Shown piece after piece: positions 11,905-19,710 of a stretch of DNA of 20,023 nucleotides. Each line of letters begins with the position of its first letter. Position 1 is the first letter of the stretch. This DNA comes from CAYRUD01 sp964427425 (lineage in GTDB: Bacteria > Chlamydiota > Chlamydiia > Chlamydiales > FEN-1388). Both the position numbers and the translations under genes were made by a program. The DNA lies in the NCBI GenBank assembly GCA_964427425.1, contig CAYRUD010000009.1, positions 1 through 20,023 of the forward strand, in the 5' to 3' direction. The notes beneath the pieces were generated by a model, which was given only the letters and a program-made list of their open reading frames with translations, had not been told where the DNA came from and did no database searches.

Positions 11905-12510
11905 ATGGCAAGTGATAACAACCTAGTGTACACAGATCAAGTTCTTCAAGAACTGATTGCTGATGGCGAGGATGAGGCCAAACTCATTTTCGACAACCCC
12001 AACTCGGAGTTGTCACTTGCCTACTTCCTGTTACTTCGCAAAGCGTTCAACGATGCGTATGACAGGATCAAGACAGAACTTACCGCAATTGGATCTGCCA
12101 AGATTGGCCAGCACTTCAAAGGCTTATCTGGTGCATACGTCCGAGGCTCATACTCTGAGCGCGGTGGATCAAAATATAAAGTTGATGCAGGTTTAGAAAT
12201 GGAAGTGGGGGCTGAACTCTCTGAGTTGGTCAACACCTTCATGCAAGACAAGCACCCAGAGATAGACCCAGAGTTTATTGAGGTTGCTATCAACTTCAAA
12301 GTCAACACAAAAAATGTTGACGCGCACGTTAAAAAAGAAAGAGAGCTACCCATGTTTGTAGAGGAAGCTGCTCGCAGCAAGTCTCTCTCGCTCACGGTAC
12401 TCAAGAGTGCCAAGGAAGAACTACAAGCCAACGCCGATGCGCTGCTTGGAGTTGAGCCAAAGGTACTTGTTATCAGTGAAGATAGTGAACAGGAGGTTCA
12501 AAGTGAATAA
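11905..12510 (+). CDS. Phage early protein, unknown
   Basis: A 201-residue acidic protein with no membrane helix or signal peptide. The start has a good RBS (AAAGGAGCATT before ATG). Residues about 30-55 are helical (AYFLLLRKAFNDAYDRI). A mixed region around 70-90 (GLSGAYVRGSYSERGGSKYKVD) is followed by long helices and an acidic tail (ISEDSEQEVQSE). It overlaps the next gene by 8 nt. The position before a coiled-coil protein and a PD-(D/E)XK exonuclease is one often occupied by recombination accessory proteins, but there is no motif of a recombinase such as RecT, Erf or Sak. Confidence 0.65.
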   Translation: MASDNNLVYTDQVLQELIADGEDEAKLIFDNPNSELSLAYFLLLRKAFNDAYDRIKTELTAIGSAKIGQHFKGLSGAYVRGSYSERGGSKYKVDAGLEMEVGAELSELVNTFMQDKHPEIDPEFIEVAINFKVNTKNVDAHVKKERELPMFVEEAARSKSLSLTVLKSAKEELQANADALLGVEPKVLVISEDSEQEVQSE

Positions 12511-12985
12511 CCCATTAGCCCCATCCACACCAGTTGCGGAGTACCGCATGGTTGAATCGGCAGACGTTGAGACAATCAACGCCACGCGCAACCTCGTTGA
12601 GCGCAAGGGTCGTGACTTGGCCAAGCTCAAAGAGAAAAAGAAACTGCTCAAGGAGAAGGAACAAAGCCTACTCGACAACAACCAGGAGTTTCAAGAAGCT
12701 GAGTCTGCTGCACAAGAGTATGTTGACAAAGTGAAAGAGATCAAGAAAAAAATCAAGGACTCCCCCGAAGCTGCTCGCATCCGCATCCTCAAAAAAGAAG
12801 TGGCCGATGAAGAGAAAGAGCTTGAGGGTGAGTTGTCTAATCACCTGGTCAACTACCGCTCAATGACTGGCAGCAACGTCTTTGATACCACTGATGGTCG
12901 AGAGATCCCATTCAAAACCAATGGCAAGTTCTCACCAAAAGCACTCGGACAGTTCTTGGAAGAGGGAGAGGACACCGATGAGTAA
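12503..12985 (+). CDS. Long coiled-coil protein paired with the exonuclease
   Basis: A 160-residue protein starting at GTG 12503, which has AGGAGG 6 nt upstream. The frame is open further upstream, but that part overlaps the previous gene and has no RBS. Residues about 20-110 are a nearly uninterrupted charged helix (LVERKGRDLAKLKEKKKLLKEK and following), predicted as a coiled coil. The end (SNVFDTTDGREIPFKTNGKF) is compact. The stop overlaps the nuclease start (ATGAGTAA). It could be a structural partner of the nuclease or a DNA-end handling protein; I do not recognise the family. Confidence 0.65.
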   Translation: MNNPLAPSTPVAEYRMVESADVETINATRNLVERKGRDLAKLKEKKKLLKEKEQSLLDNNQEFQEAESAAQEYVDKVKEIKKKIKDSPEAARIRILKKEVADEEKELEGELSNHLVNYRSMTGSNVFDTTDGREIPFKTNGKFSPKALGQFLEEGEDTDE

Positions 12986-13574
12986 CATCCGCATGCGCCT
13001 CAGCTATACCGCTTTTTCCATGTGGATGCACAACAACATCCCTGGCCTCATAGACTACATGCGGGGAGTTGAGTTTGTTCCCACTCCACAGATGGCGGAA
13101 GGCATGAAGTTTGATGATGAGGCTTGCAAGATGGCTCTCGACACCAAACAACTCCCCGACTACTTTGGTGGCTTCAAGCTCCAGTCACCTCGCGCTCAGT
13201 TGTACCTGTGCGCAGAAATGGTCACGCCCAAGGGAAGAACCTTTGACTTTGTTGGCAAGCCCGATGTGGTGGATGTCACAGACAAGGCGCTCTATGAGCT
13301 GAAAACGGGCGTACTCACCAGCTTGCAGTACGCACAGACCTTGCAGGTTCCCACCCAAGTTTTACTGCTTGATAAGGTTAAGGGCATCCAAATCAAGAAA
13401 GCCTATGTGTGTCGGCACGACCAATACTTTGGTGCCACCGATGTCTCGCAGGTTATCTTGAGTAACAAATTATTAAGTGATGCGGAGGAGAAAATAAAAG
13501 TCATGGCCGATGGCATCTTTGACTTCCTCTCTGAAACAATTACGGAAAGCACACCAAGATGGAAAATCAACTAA
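12978..13574 (+). CDS. PD-(D/E)XK (RecB/Cas4-like) exonuclease
   Basis: A 198-residue nuclease starting at ATG 12978 (GGGAGAGG upstream), overlapping the previous stop. Catalytic residues are readable: Gly93-x2-Asp96 (FVGKPDVVD), Glu107-Leu-Lys109 (YELKTG) and the downstream Gln-rich motif (QYAQTLQVPTQV, about 117-128) of the PDDEXK_1/RecB family. The N-terminal RLSYTAFSMW motif is the usual 'S.S......' entrance of these nucleases. No CxxC iron-sulfur cluster set is visible, so it is closer to simple phage exonucleases than to full Cas4. It probably resects DNA ends for recombination alongside the SSB-like protein. Its 3' end overlaps the HTH gene. Confidence 0.85.
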   Translation: MSNIRMRLSYTAFSMWMHNNIPGLIDYMRGVEFVPTPQMAEGMKFDDEACKMALDTKQLPDYFGGFKLQSPRAQLYLCAEMVTPKGRTFDFVGKPDVVDVTDKALYELKTGVLTSLQYAQTLQVPTQVLLLDKVKGIQIKKAYVCRHDQYFGATDVSQVILSNKLLSDAEEKIKVMADGIFDFLSETITESTPRWKIN

Positions 13575-13849
13575 CCAAAGACCAAGTTCTTGAGCGGGTC
13601 GGCAGCTGGTTTACCAGCTCAGAGATCTGCCAGATCTACGAGGTCAGTGAACAAACACTCAAAAACTGGAGGCGGGGGTCATACTTCCGTGGCACGAAGA
13701 AGATCTTCTTCCTCAAGGACGGGACGTTCTTGCACCACCAACCACCAGAACCAGGGCGCAGCATCCTCTACCAGATTAGAGACGTGAACAAATGGTTACG
13801 CAAGATTGGTCGGGAAGAAGTAATTCCTGATTATCTTTCTCAGCTCTGA
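13559..13849 (+). CDS. Helix-turn-helix DNA-binding protein (excisionase/MerR-like)
   Basis: A 96-residue protein with an N-terminal HTH of the HTH_17/MerR type: WFTSSEICQIYEVSEQTLKNWRRG (about residues 17-40), followed by a wing-like aromatic segment (YFRGTKKIFFLKDG) and a helical tail. Such proteins act as excisionases or transcription regulators. The ATG at 13559 lies inside the exonuclease gene (16-nt overlap). It is the last gene before the bidirectional terminator, whose left arm contains this gene's TGA. Whether it controls the switch to the virion genes downstream is unknown. Confidence 0.72.
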   Translation: MENQLTKDQVLERVGSWFTSSEICQIYEVSEQTLKNWRRGSYFRGTKKIFFLKDGTFLHHQPPEPGRSILYQIRDVNKWLRKIGREEVIPDYLSQL

Positions 13850-13915
13850 CAATAAAAGAAACACACTGGCTTTACCCCATCACAAGTAATGCGAGTGTGT
13901 TCTTTTTGTTGTCAG
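13846..13915. terminator. Bidirectional terminator holding both stop codons
   Basis: Left arm 13846-13867 begins CTGACAA and ends ACACACT; right arm 13894-13915 begins AGTGTGT and ends TTGTCAG. The arms are complementary at 19 of 22 positions around a 26-nt loop. Each strand carries a T-rich run (TTCTTTTTG rightwards, TTCTTTTATTG leftwards). The TGA stops of the two converging genes (13847-13849 on +, 13914-13912 on -) sit at the two ends of the stem. Confidence 0.8.
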
Positions 13916-14190
13916 AGATAATCTGAAAGCAGGGAGCAAATGCGGTAGTACCGCTTGTCAATTTCACCGAAGTATTTTTGGAAAACCTTATAGAGACTAC
14001 CCTCTTCCTTGATGAGAACCTTGAACAGCTCAGCCATATTCTTTTTGGCCAGCTCCATATCATCGCGGTGGTTTTGGTTTTCGAGCTTGAGATTTTTGAT
14101 CTGGGATTGGTTGCCACGCACCCGTGATAGCTTCTCTTCATAAGCCTCAAACAAAAAGACAATTGATGGTTTGGGTGTGGCGTTTTCCAT
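13912..14190 (-). CDS. Coiled-coil protein, unknown
   Basis: A 92-residue protein, the only minus-strand gene in the right half. Residues about 12-60 are a charged helix or coiled coil (YEEKLSRVRGNQSQIKNLKLE and onwards), and the C-terminus (YKVFQKYFGEIDKRYYRICSLLSDYL) is aromatic and helical. No family is recognised. The ATG at 14190 lies 7 nt behind a TACTAT -10 box with no Shine-Dalgarno sequence, so its mRNA should be leaderless. Its promoter is back to back with that of the virion gene at 14257, which suggests a regulator or a protein needed at the same time. Transcription ends in the shared terminator. Confidence 0.62.
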   Translation of the reverse strand: MENATPKPSIVFLFEAYEEKLSRVRGNQSQIKNLKLENQNHRDDMELAKKNMAELFKVLIKEEGSLYKVFQKYFGEIDKRYYRICSLLSDYL

Positions 14191-14197
14191 TAGTAAG

Positions 14198-14227
14198 ATA
14201 GTAGCACTTGCTGACAGGTATTGCCAA
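14198..14227 (-). promoter_or_regulatory. Leftward promoter, leaderless
   Basis: TTGGCA (14227-14222), 18 bp, TACTAT (14203-14198), then 7 nt to the ATG at 14190. The -35 box overlaps that of the rightward promoter because TTGCCAA reads TTGGCAA on the other strand. Confidence 0.6.
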
Positions 14228-14250
14228 CTAAGAAAAAAGTGTTGTATTGT
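14221..14250 (+). promoter_or_regulatory. Rightward promoter of the virion protein genes, leaderless
   Basis: TTGCCA (14221-14226), 18 bp, TATTGT (14245-14250), then 6 nt to the ATG at 14257. There is no Shine-Dalgarno sequence. It mirrors the leftward promoter at 14198-14227. Confidence 0.6.
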
Positions 14251-14256
14251 TACAGC

Positions 14257-15927
14257 ATGGCAGACTTATTCGGAGCCATCGGCTCAGCATCAAATCGTTT
14301 ACTTGGAACCTTGGGACGTGGTATTGACCTTGCTGGTCAAGCTGCTGGCAACAAGCTCCCTGATTGGGGTATCTCAGAAAGACTTGAATACAAGGGTTCT
14401 ACTGCTATGCCAGTTGAGCAACGCGTTGAAGAGCGTGTGTCTCAGGGAAAATCGATTGCTGGAGCTGACGCTGAGGTTGCTCGAAACCAAGGACTCAACT
14501 TTACCTATGACCCCAACATTGGTATCAAAGGAACTTCCCAACCATACAACAATCAAGAAGCATCAAGTGGCGCATCCAAACTTACCTCTGGTGGCAAGCT
14601 CACTATGGGCGAAACTGCTGCGCTTGGACTAGACGCTAGACAACTGTGGCACAACAATGAGATCACCATCAACGGTCAGAAGGTTCGTGTCGTTGACAAT
14701 GGTGACGGTACTCGCTCCTTCGTTCCAGTCTCAAGTGGTGGGGGTGGTTCAGCTCCTTCTGGTCAACAAAAAGCCAACGCCCTTGCTGGTGCTGGGGATG
14801 ACATCTTGAGAAACCTCAACCAGAACAACGTCAATGATCTGCTCAACAAGCAATACGAAAACATGGATCAGTTCGCAGCGGAGATCGAGCGCGTTGCGCG
14901 TGAGAACGCTGAGCGTGATTACCGCACGGTGCTTGAAGCCTTGGGTCGCCAGAAGGGTGAGGTTACTCAACTCGCTGGCGAACAGAAAGAGAACATCACT
15001 CGCCAAGGTGAGATGGTTGAAGAAGAACTCGGCATCAAGTCTGAGAAAGAACAAAAAGAAATTGATAAGCAACGCACTGGATTTATCGAAGGTGTTGAAG
15101 AAACCAAAGATCAACTCGCCCGCAACTGGCGCGACATGAGCTTGCAAGTCCAGCGCATCATGCGTGGACGTGGCATCTCTGACTCTACCTTTGCTAGCAG
15201 TGAAGAGTTGAAAGTGCTAAGAGACTTCAACCAAGGTCTGCGACAACTGGCTGTCAAAAAGTCTGGCGCACTCAAAGACTTTGCTGATGCTATCACTGAG
15301 ACTGTTTCCTTCTACGAAAGAAAGAAAGTTGAGCTGGCCGAAGAAGTCCGAGTCAACTTGCAGAAGGTTGACCAGTGGGTGAGACAGCGCACCATCGACA
15401 TTCAAAACCAAGAGGGCATGGCTCTGTCTCAAAAACTTCGAGAGATCAATGAAGCCAACGTCCGAGCGGAAGGGTTGCGCACCAACATCAAAAACGAAAT
15501 CCTCCAGAAACAAATGGACTACGACATGTGGGTTAAGCAGACTGAGGTTAGCTACAAGCTGGCCGTTGCTCAGGCTGCACAGGGTAAGGTTCAAACCGCT
15601 GCTGACCAAATCAAAGATGCTGCTGCTATCTCCAAGAACATGTTCACACTTCTGCAAAATGGACAAGCTCACTTTGTTGATATGGGGAACGGTCAGGTGG
15701 GTGTGCAAGACTTGCTCACGGGTTCAGTCTTACCAACCAACACTGGCTTCAAAGACCAATATGAACAACAGCAAAAACTCCAACAGCAAATCCTTGAACA
15801 GCGCGCGACAGGTAACGATGCGTTCTCACAACTGTTTGGTGGAGCTGCCATTCTTGGCAACCAACCCCAGCAAGAGGAAGAGCAAACTGGACTGCTTGGT
15901 GGCATCATGCAGGGTCTTGGTTTCTAA
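14257..15927 (+). CDS. Large coiled-coil virion protein, probably internal/ejected
   Basis: A 556-residue protein starting at ATG 14257; a TTG 12 codons upstream belongs to the promoter. The N-terminus (MADLFGAIGSASNRLLG and following) is small-residue-rich and amphipathic. Residues about 40-185 are Gly/Ser/Asn-rich with a short beta segment (EITINGQKVRVVDNGDG). Residues about 190-450 are a long Gln/Glu/Lys-rich coiled coil. The tail is Gln-rich and ends in a Gly/Leu motif (GLLGGIMQGLGF). Length, composition and adjacency to an even larger virion-type protein resemble the internal virion (ejection) proteins of podophages, but no enzyme motif is visible. A tail or scaffold protein is the alternative. 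Confidence 0.6.
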   Translation: MADLFGAIGSASNRLLGTLGRGIDLAGQAAGNKLPDWGISERLEYKGSTAMPVEQRVEERVSQGKSIAGADAEVARNQGLNFTYDPNIGIKGTSQPYNNQEASSGASKLTSGGKLTMGETAALGLDARQLWHNNEITINGQKVRVVDNGDGTRSFVPVSSGGGGSAPSGQQKANALAGAGDDILRNLNQNNVNDLLNKQYENMDQFAAEIERVARENAERDYRTVLEALGRQKGEVTQLAGEQKENITRQGEMVEEELGIKSEKEQKEIDKQRTGFIEGVEETKDQLARNWRDMSLQVQRIMRGRGISDSTFASSEELKVLRDFNQGLRQLAVKKSGALKDFADAITETVSFYERKKVELAEEVRVNLQKVDQWVRQRTIDIQNQEGMALSQKLREINEANVRAEGLRTNIKNEILQKQMDYDMWVKQTEVSYKLAVAQAAQGKVQTAADQIKDAAAISKNMFTLLQNGQAHFVDMGNGQVGVQDLLTGSVLPTNTGFKDQYEQQQKLQQQILEQRATGNDAFSQLFGGAAILGNQPQQEEEQTGLLGGIMQGLGF

Positions 15928-15928
15928 C

Positions 15929-15957
15929 TTTATTTCCCACTATCAACCATCTATACT
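15929..15957 (+). promoter_or_regulatory. Promoter of the 1171-residue protein gene, leaderless
   Basis: TTTATT (15929-15934, weak), 17 bp, TATACT (15952-15957), then 7 nt to the ATG at 15965, which has no Shine-Dalgarno sequence. The same TATACT box precedes the gene at 43. Confidence 0.5.
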
Positions 15958-15964
15958 GTGAGTT

Positions 15965-18900
15965 ATGGCACTCTTTGGCGCGATACTTTCTGGCATGAAA
16001 AAGAAAGACGAGGAAGAAAAAAAACTCGCCTCACTTCCTGCGCCAGCCCCCGCACCTACCGCTCAAGCCTCGGCACAACTTGCATCCCCGCGCCCAGCTG
16101 GGGGTGGCATTTTCAATAAGGCCAAGACTGCTTGGACAAACTTCTGGAAGCCAAGCGCTGAGGGTGTGCGCGTCCGAGATGTGGTGCGTGAAATCCCTGG
16201 CGCTGCGGTTCAAGTAGCTGACACCATCGCCGACTATACCTACCGCCCTATTGTTACCAGACCTACCGTCCAAGCCATTCTCTCTGCCACTGACCAAGCC
16301 CAACTCAAACCAATCGCGGGTGAGAACAAGGGGGTTGTTATCAACACCCTCCCCGCACCCAAAGACTTAGCTGGCCGTATCTTACTTGGCGACCAAGAGA
16401 TCAAGAGCTATCAGCAACAAACCAGAGACGCGCAACAGTGGCTCGAGAAAGAAGCAGGGCTCCCCAAACAGGCAGCCATGCCCGTTGGTTTAGCAGCTGG
16501 CGTGGTCAACGCTGGACTTGATTTACCAGGTGGATCACTCGCCAAGAAACCAGTCAAAGAGGTGGCCGAAAAAGGTGCGAAAGAAATTGTTGAGAAGGTT
16601 GCCATCAAAAGCGTGGACGACCTTGCTCCCTATCTCAAGTCACTTCTCCCTGAGTTCAAAGGCAACCTCGATGATGCGCTAGCCAAAGCGAGTGAGGCGC
16701 TGGACATCCCCGAGTCGGTGGTCAACCAGCTCAAGTCTGGGAAGGTAATCGACACGGATAACTTTGTGTTTCAATTCAATAAGCAGACTGGTAACTTTGT
16801 TGCTAACTTTGAGAAGAAACTCAAAGCTCTCCCCCTTCCTGAAATTAAGCAGACGATTGAAGAGACTGCTAAACCTGTGGTTGAAACAGTTAAGACCAAG
16901 ACGAAAGGTGTGGTTGAAGATATTGCCAAGGTTACTGACGAGGTGGTTGATACAACCAAGAGTTTCGCCGAGGACATCACTGGTCGCAAGAAGTTCTCCG
17001 AGCTTGGTGAAGAAGCCGTTGATGCGCTTGATGAAATTGCCAATGATCCTAAGTTCAAAGAGTTGGTTGAGCGTACCAAAGGTGCGCCAGTCACCGCAGA
17101 CGAGGTACGCCAGGCTGCACTCAACATTCAAGACACACTCGGCAAGGCAACCACCCGCTCCCAAACTGTTGAGGATATTGCCAAGTCTACCAACTCGTTT
17201 GACATGGCCGACAAGCTGATGACTGAGGGTGGTTCACCTGACGAAATCGCCAAGTATTTGAATGAGGGCTTGAGCTTCCTTACTGATGCTGCCCGCAAGC
17301 TCCAGTCTGGTAATCAAACCACACGCCCTGACTCTATTGTTGGTGATCCGATCATTAAAGAGATCTACCAAAAGACTGGCAACATCACTGCCGACATCGT
17401 GCAGAAATACCAACAACTCGACAAGACAAACCCCCAAGCAGTGCGTGAGTTCTACTACACTTATGCCAAGCCAACACTCATGGAAGTGGTGGATGAGTAC
17501 CGTTACATCAACATTCTCTCAAGTCCAAAGACTCAGCTGCGCAACATCACCGCCAACTTGATCGACTCGGTTATCACGGAGCCTGGTACTAAGTTGATGC
17601 GTGGGTTTGTTGACCAAGTGAAGTCAGTCGTTACCAAGCAACCCCGAGAGCATTTCTCGAGGGAAGCTGTGGCCTACTACAAGGGGTTCTTTTCGGCTGG
17701 TAAAGAAGCTGTTGATAACGTCAAGGCTGTCATGCAAGGCCAGCGGTTTATTGGCAACCCCGACCTCAAGTCTCTCCCGATTGGTAAGTACGCTCAGCCC
17801 ACACTCGAGGAAGCCTTCAAGGGCATCCGTCTCCCTGGTGCAGAGCGTTCCTCAAAGCTAACTGCTCAGGGTTTGGAGGTAGGTACCAATGTCAACAAAG
17901 CACTTGAAGCGATGGACGTTTTCTTCACCACACTCATCAAGCGGGGGGAGGAAGCAGCCCAAGCCTATCGCCAGAGCCGAGGCGTGGAGTTGACTCAAGA
18001 GTTTATCGAGACTGAAAGCAAGCGCATGGGTGAGGAGATTGCCCTGCGCACAGCACTCGATCCCACCAACGAAACAGGTCAGGGACTTGTTGCCACTGGT
18101 ATTGACCAGGTTGTGAGCTGGCTCGGCCAAACACGCAACTCCCCACACAAAGCTATCTCAACCACAGCCAAGGTGATCTTCCCCTTCCTGCGAACCACTG
18201 CTAACTACACGACTCGCTTCCTCGAGTACACCCCTGGTCTTGGTATGCTCAACGCCGTTGGCCGTAAGAACGTGGACGAACTCATCGCGCGTCAAGCCTT
18301 TGGTGGTACCGTGCTAGCTGGCACCATGATGTATGCGTTCCGTGCGGGGGCTGAGGACAATCTCACCTGGGATGCACCAACTGGTGAGAAAGAAAAGAAA
18401 TTGTTCTACGACTCAGGCAGACGACCATACTCAGTCAAGATTGGCAACCAATGGGTTGGCTTCCAGCAACTTGGCATGCTCGGCGCGCCGTTCGCCCTCA
18501 CTGCTGCGCTCAAACACCAACTCGAACAAGACAAAGATGTGTCTGAATCTACCATTCAATCTGTTGCCCGTGCTTACGCTTCGATGCTTCCCTACTTTGG
18601 TGACATGAGTTTTGCTCGCTCCTTTGGCAACCTTGGTGACGCGATGAAAGGTGAGCAGGGTGCGGTACTCAAGCTACTCAACGAACCACTGCGCCAGATG
18701 ATCCCGCTTGCTGGTATGCAGGGCTGGGCGAAATCAATCCTTGATCCTATCTACCGCAAGTCAGAACCAAACGATCCTTACTCTGCCTCTGGCTTGGTAC
18801 TCACCGCCTTTGCACCTACACTCAAGAACCTTCCGTTCCTCTCACAACTCTACGAGCCATACACTGACTCACTTGGTCGGCCATCTAACATTGATAAGCC

Positions 18901-19480
18901 ACTCCTCAACTCACTCTCTCCTATCTCAATCTCTGGCCACAATGAGTTGTTTGACTTTGCCTTCCAACGTGATCGGTTAGAGCGTCAAGTCAACAAACTC
19001 AAGCGCGACTTTGAAGAGGGAAAGATCAACGCAGGTGGCGTGGAGCGTGGGGTCAATACCGTGCTTGATAACTTCGTGCGACTGGTTGGTGGTGATCCCT
19101 CACAAATGGGCGATTTCACCCTACCACAGGAGGTCGAGCGGGGGTTGCGTGTACCAAAAGAAGAGCCAGTTCCGATCAACCTCACACCTGACCAAGAGAA
19201 ACAACTGGCTGCCAACATCCCCCAGATCAAAAAGGAAATGCTTGAAGCCATCACCCGTACCCGCGCTGCGATTGCTAGTAGATCAAGTGGCCAAGTGTCA
19301 GTGAAGTCTAGGGCAAAAGCCAAAGCACCCAAGCTCTCAAGCTCCCGCTCAAGAGGTGTCGCCCTCAAAGCCAGCACCCCTCCTCGGTCTACCGCCCGCG
19401 GGGTTGCACTGCGCAGTCCATTCGTTACTGATACCACCAGTCTCGGCGCGTCCATGCCCGAGTTGCCACGCCTCGGTTAG
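15965..19480 (+). CDS. Giant internal-virion/polyvalent-type protein
   Basis: A 1171-residue protein. Residues about 1-60 are charged and Ala/Pro-rich. Residues 175-430 contain Lys/Glu/Val-rich amphipathic repeats. Around 510-535 the phrase INILSSPKTQLRNITANL, then FPFLRTTANYTTRFLEYTPG (about 739-758) and RRPYSVKIGNQWVGFQQLGM (about 820-840), match a pattern I know from large phage internal virion and 'polyvalent' proteins (LPD38-like domains) that enter the cell with the DNA. A small-residue hydrophobic stretch (FGGTVLAGTMMYAFRAG, about 778-794) could insert in a membrane. The last 65 residues are Ser/Arg/Lys-rich with RGVALK/RGVALR repeats and may bind DNA. No protease, lyase or polymerase motif was seen. 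The start follows its -10 box by 7 nt. Confidence 0.6.
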   Translation: MALFGAILSGMKKKDEEEKKLASLPAPAPAPTAQASAQLASPRPAGGGIFNKAKTAWTNFWKPSAEGVRVRDVVREIPGAAVQVADTIADYTYRPIVTRPTVQAILSATDQAQLKPIAGENKGVVINTLPAPKDLAGRILLGDQEIKSYQQQTRDAQQWLEKEAGLPKQAAMPVGLAAGVVNAGLDLPGGSLAKKPVKEVAEKGAKEIVEKVAIKSVDDLAPYLKSLLPEFKGNLDDALAKASEALDIPESVVNQLKSGKVIDTDNFVFQFNKQTGNFVANFEKKLKALPLPEIKQTIEETAKPVVETVKTKTKGVVEDIAKVTDEVVDTTKSFAEDITGRKKFSELGEEAVDALDEIANDPKFKELVERTKGAPVTADEVRQAALNIQDTLGKATTRSQTVEDIAKSTNSFDMADKLMTEGGSPDEIAKYLNEGLSFLTDAARKLQSGNQTTRPDSIVGDPIIKEIYQKTGNITADIVQKYQQLDKTNPQAVREFYYTYAKPTLMEVVDEYRYINILSSPKTQLRNITANLIDSVITEPGTKLMRGFVDQVKSVVTKQPREHFSREAVAYYKGFFSAGKEAVDNVKAVMQGQRFIGNPDLKSLPIGKYAQPTLEEAFKGIRLPGAERSSKLTAQGLEVGTNVNKALEAMDVFFTTLIKRGEEAAQAYRQSRGVELTQEFIETESKRMGEEIALRTALDPTNETGQGLVATGIDQVVSWLGQTRNSPHKAISTTAKVIFPFLRTTANYTTRFLEYTPGLGMLNAVGRKNVDELIARQAFGGTVLAGTMMYAFRAGAEDNLTWDAPTGEKEKKLFYDSGRRPYSVKIGNQWVGFQQLGMLGAPFALTAALKHQLEQDKDVSESTIQSVARAYASMLPYFGDMSFARSFGNLGDAMKGEQGAVLKLLNEPLRQMIPLAGMQGWAKSILDPIYRKSEPNDPYSASGLVLTAFAPTLKNLPFLSQLYEPYTDSLGRPSNIDKPLLNSLSPISISGHNELFDFAFQRDRLERQVNKLKRDFEEGKINAGGVERGVNTVLDNFVRLVGGDPSQMGDFTLPQEVERGLRVPKEEPVPINLTPDQEKQLAANIPQIKKEMLEAITRTRAAIASRSSGQVSVKSRAKAKAPKLSSSRSRGVALKASTPPRSTARGVALRSPFVTDTTSLGASMPELPRLG

Positions 19481-19524
19481 CATCTCCACCCGTTCGGTTA
19501 GAACACCTGTCACACACGCGCCTC

Positions 19525-19567
19525 GAGTGCTGATTTTACATTAGCACTCACAACCTTTGACTGCTAA
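19525..19567. promoter_or_regulatory. CIRCE-like element with an extra half-site
   Basis: TTAGCACTC (19541-19549), exactly 9 nt, then GACTGCTAA (19559-19567): 17 of 18 defined bases of the HrcA operator CIRCE (TTAGCACTC-N9-GAGTGCTAA). A further inverted half-site, GAGTGCTGA (8 of 9), lies at 19525-19533. The element is 46 bp upstream of the TTGACA box of the promoter region for the small-gene operon. It may also fold as a hairpin at the end of the virion operon, but no U tract follows. Confidence 0.6.
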
Positions 19568-19613
19568 TTTTGAGCAATTTTCCTCGAGTACACGCCCCAA
19601 AACTACACACAAT

Positions 19614-19656
19614 TTGACAAAACACTATTGCATGGGGTTGTAATACGCTGCATAAT
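19614..19656 (+). promoter_or_regulatory. Overlapping promoters of the small-gene operon
   Basis: Candidate 1: TTGCAT (19628-19633), 17 bp, CATAAT (19651-19656). Candidate 2: a perfect TTGACA (19614-19619), 19 bp, TGTAAT (19639-19644). Candidate 1 has the better spacing, giving a leader of about 48 nt before the ATG at 19711. Confidence 0.65.
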
Positions 19657-19710
19657 ACTCACAGTGCAACACACGCACACGCTCATTAACAAGTTAAGAA
19701 AGGACGCGAC

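Noticed and set aside
12407..12502. N-terminal extension of the coiled-coil protein gene
   Set aside because: It overlaps the preceding gene in another frame and has no RBS, while GTG 12503 has AGGAGG at good spacing.
14221..14256. Upstream in-frame TTG start adding 12 residues to the 556-residue virion protein
   Set aside because: This stretch contains the -35 and -10 boxes; the ATG at 14257 fits the leaderless pattern of the other unit heads.
18219..19592. The 14-mer TTCCTCGAGTACAC occurs in the 1171-residue gene and again in the control region downstream
   Set aside because: About one such repeat is expected by chance in 20 kb, and the flanks do not match.
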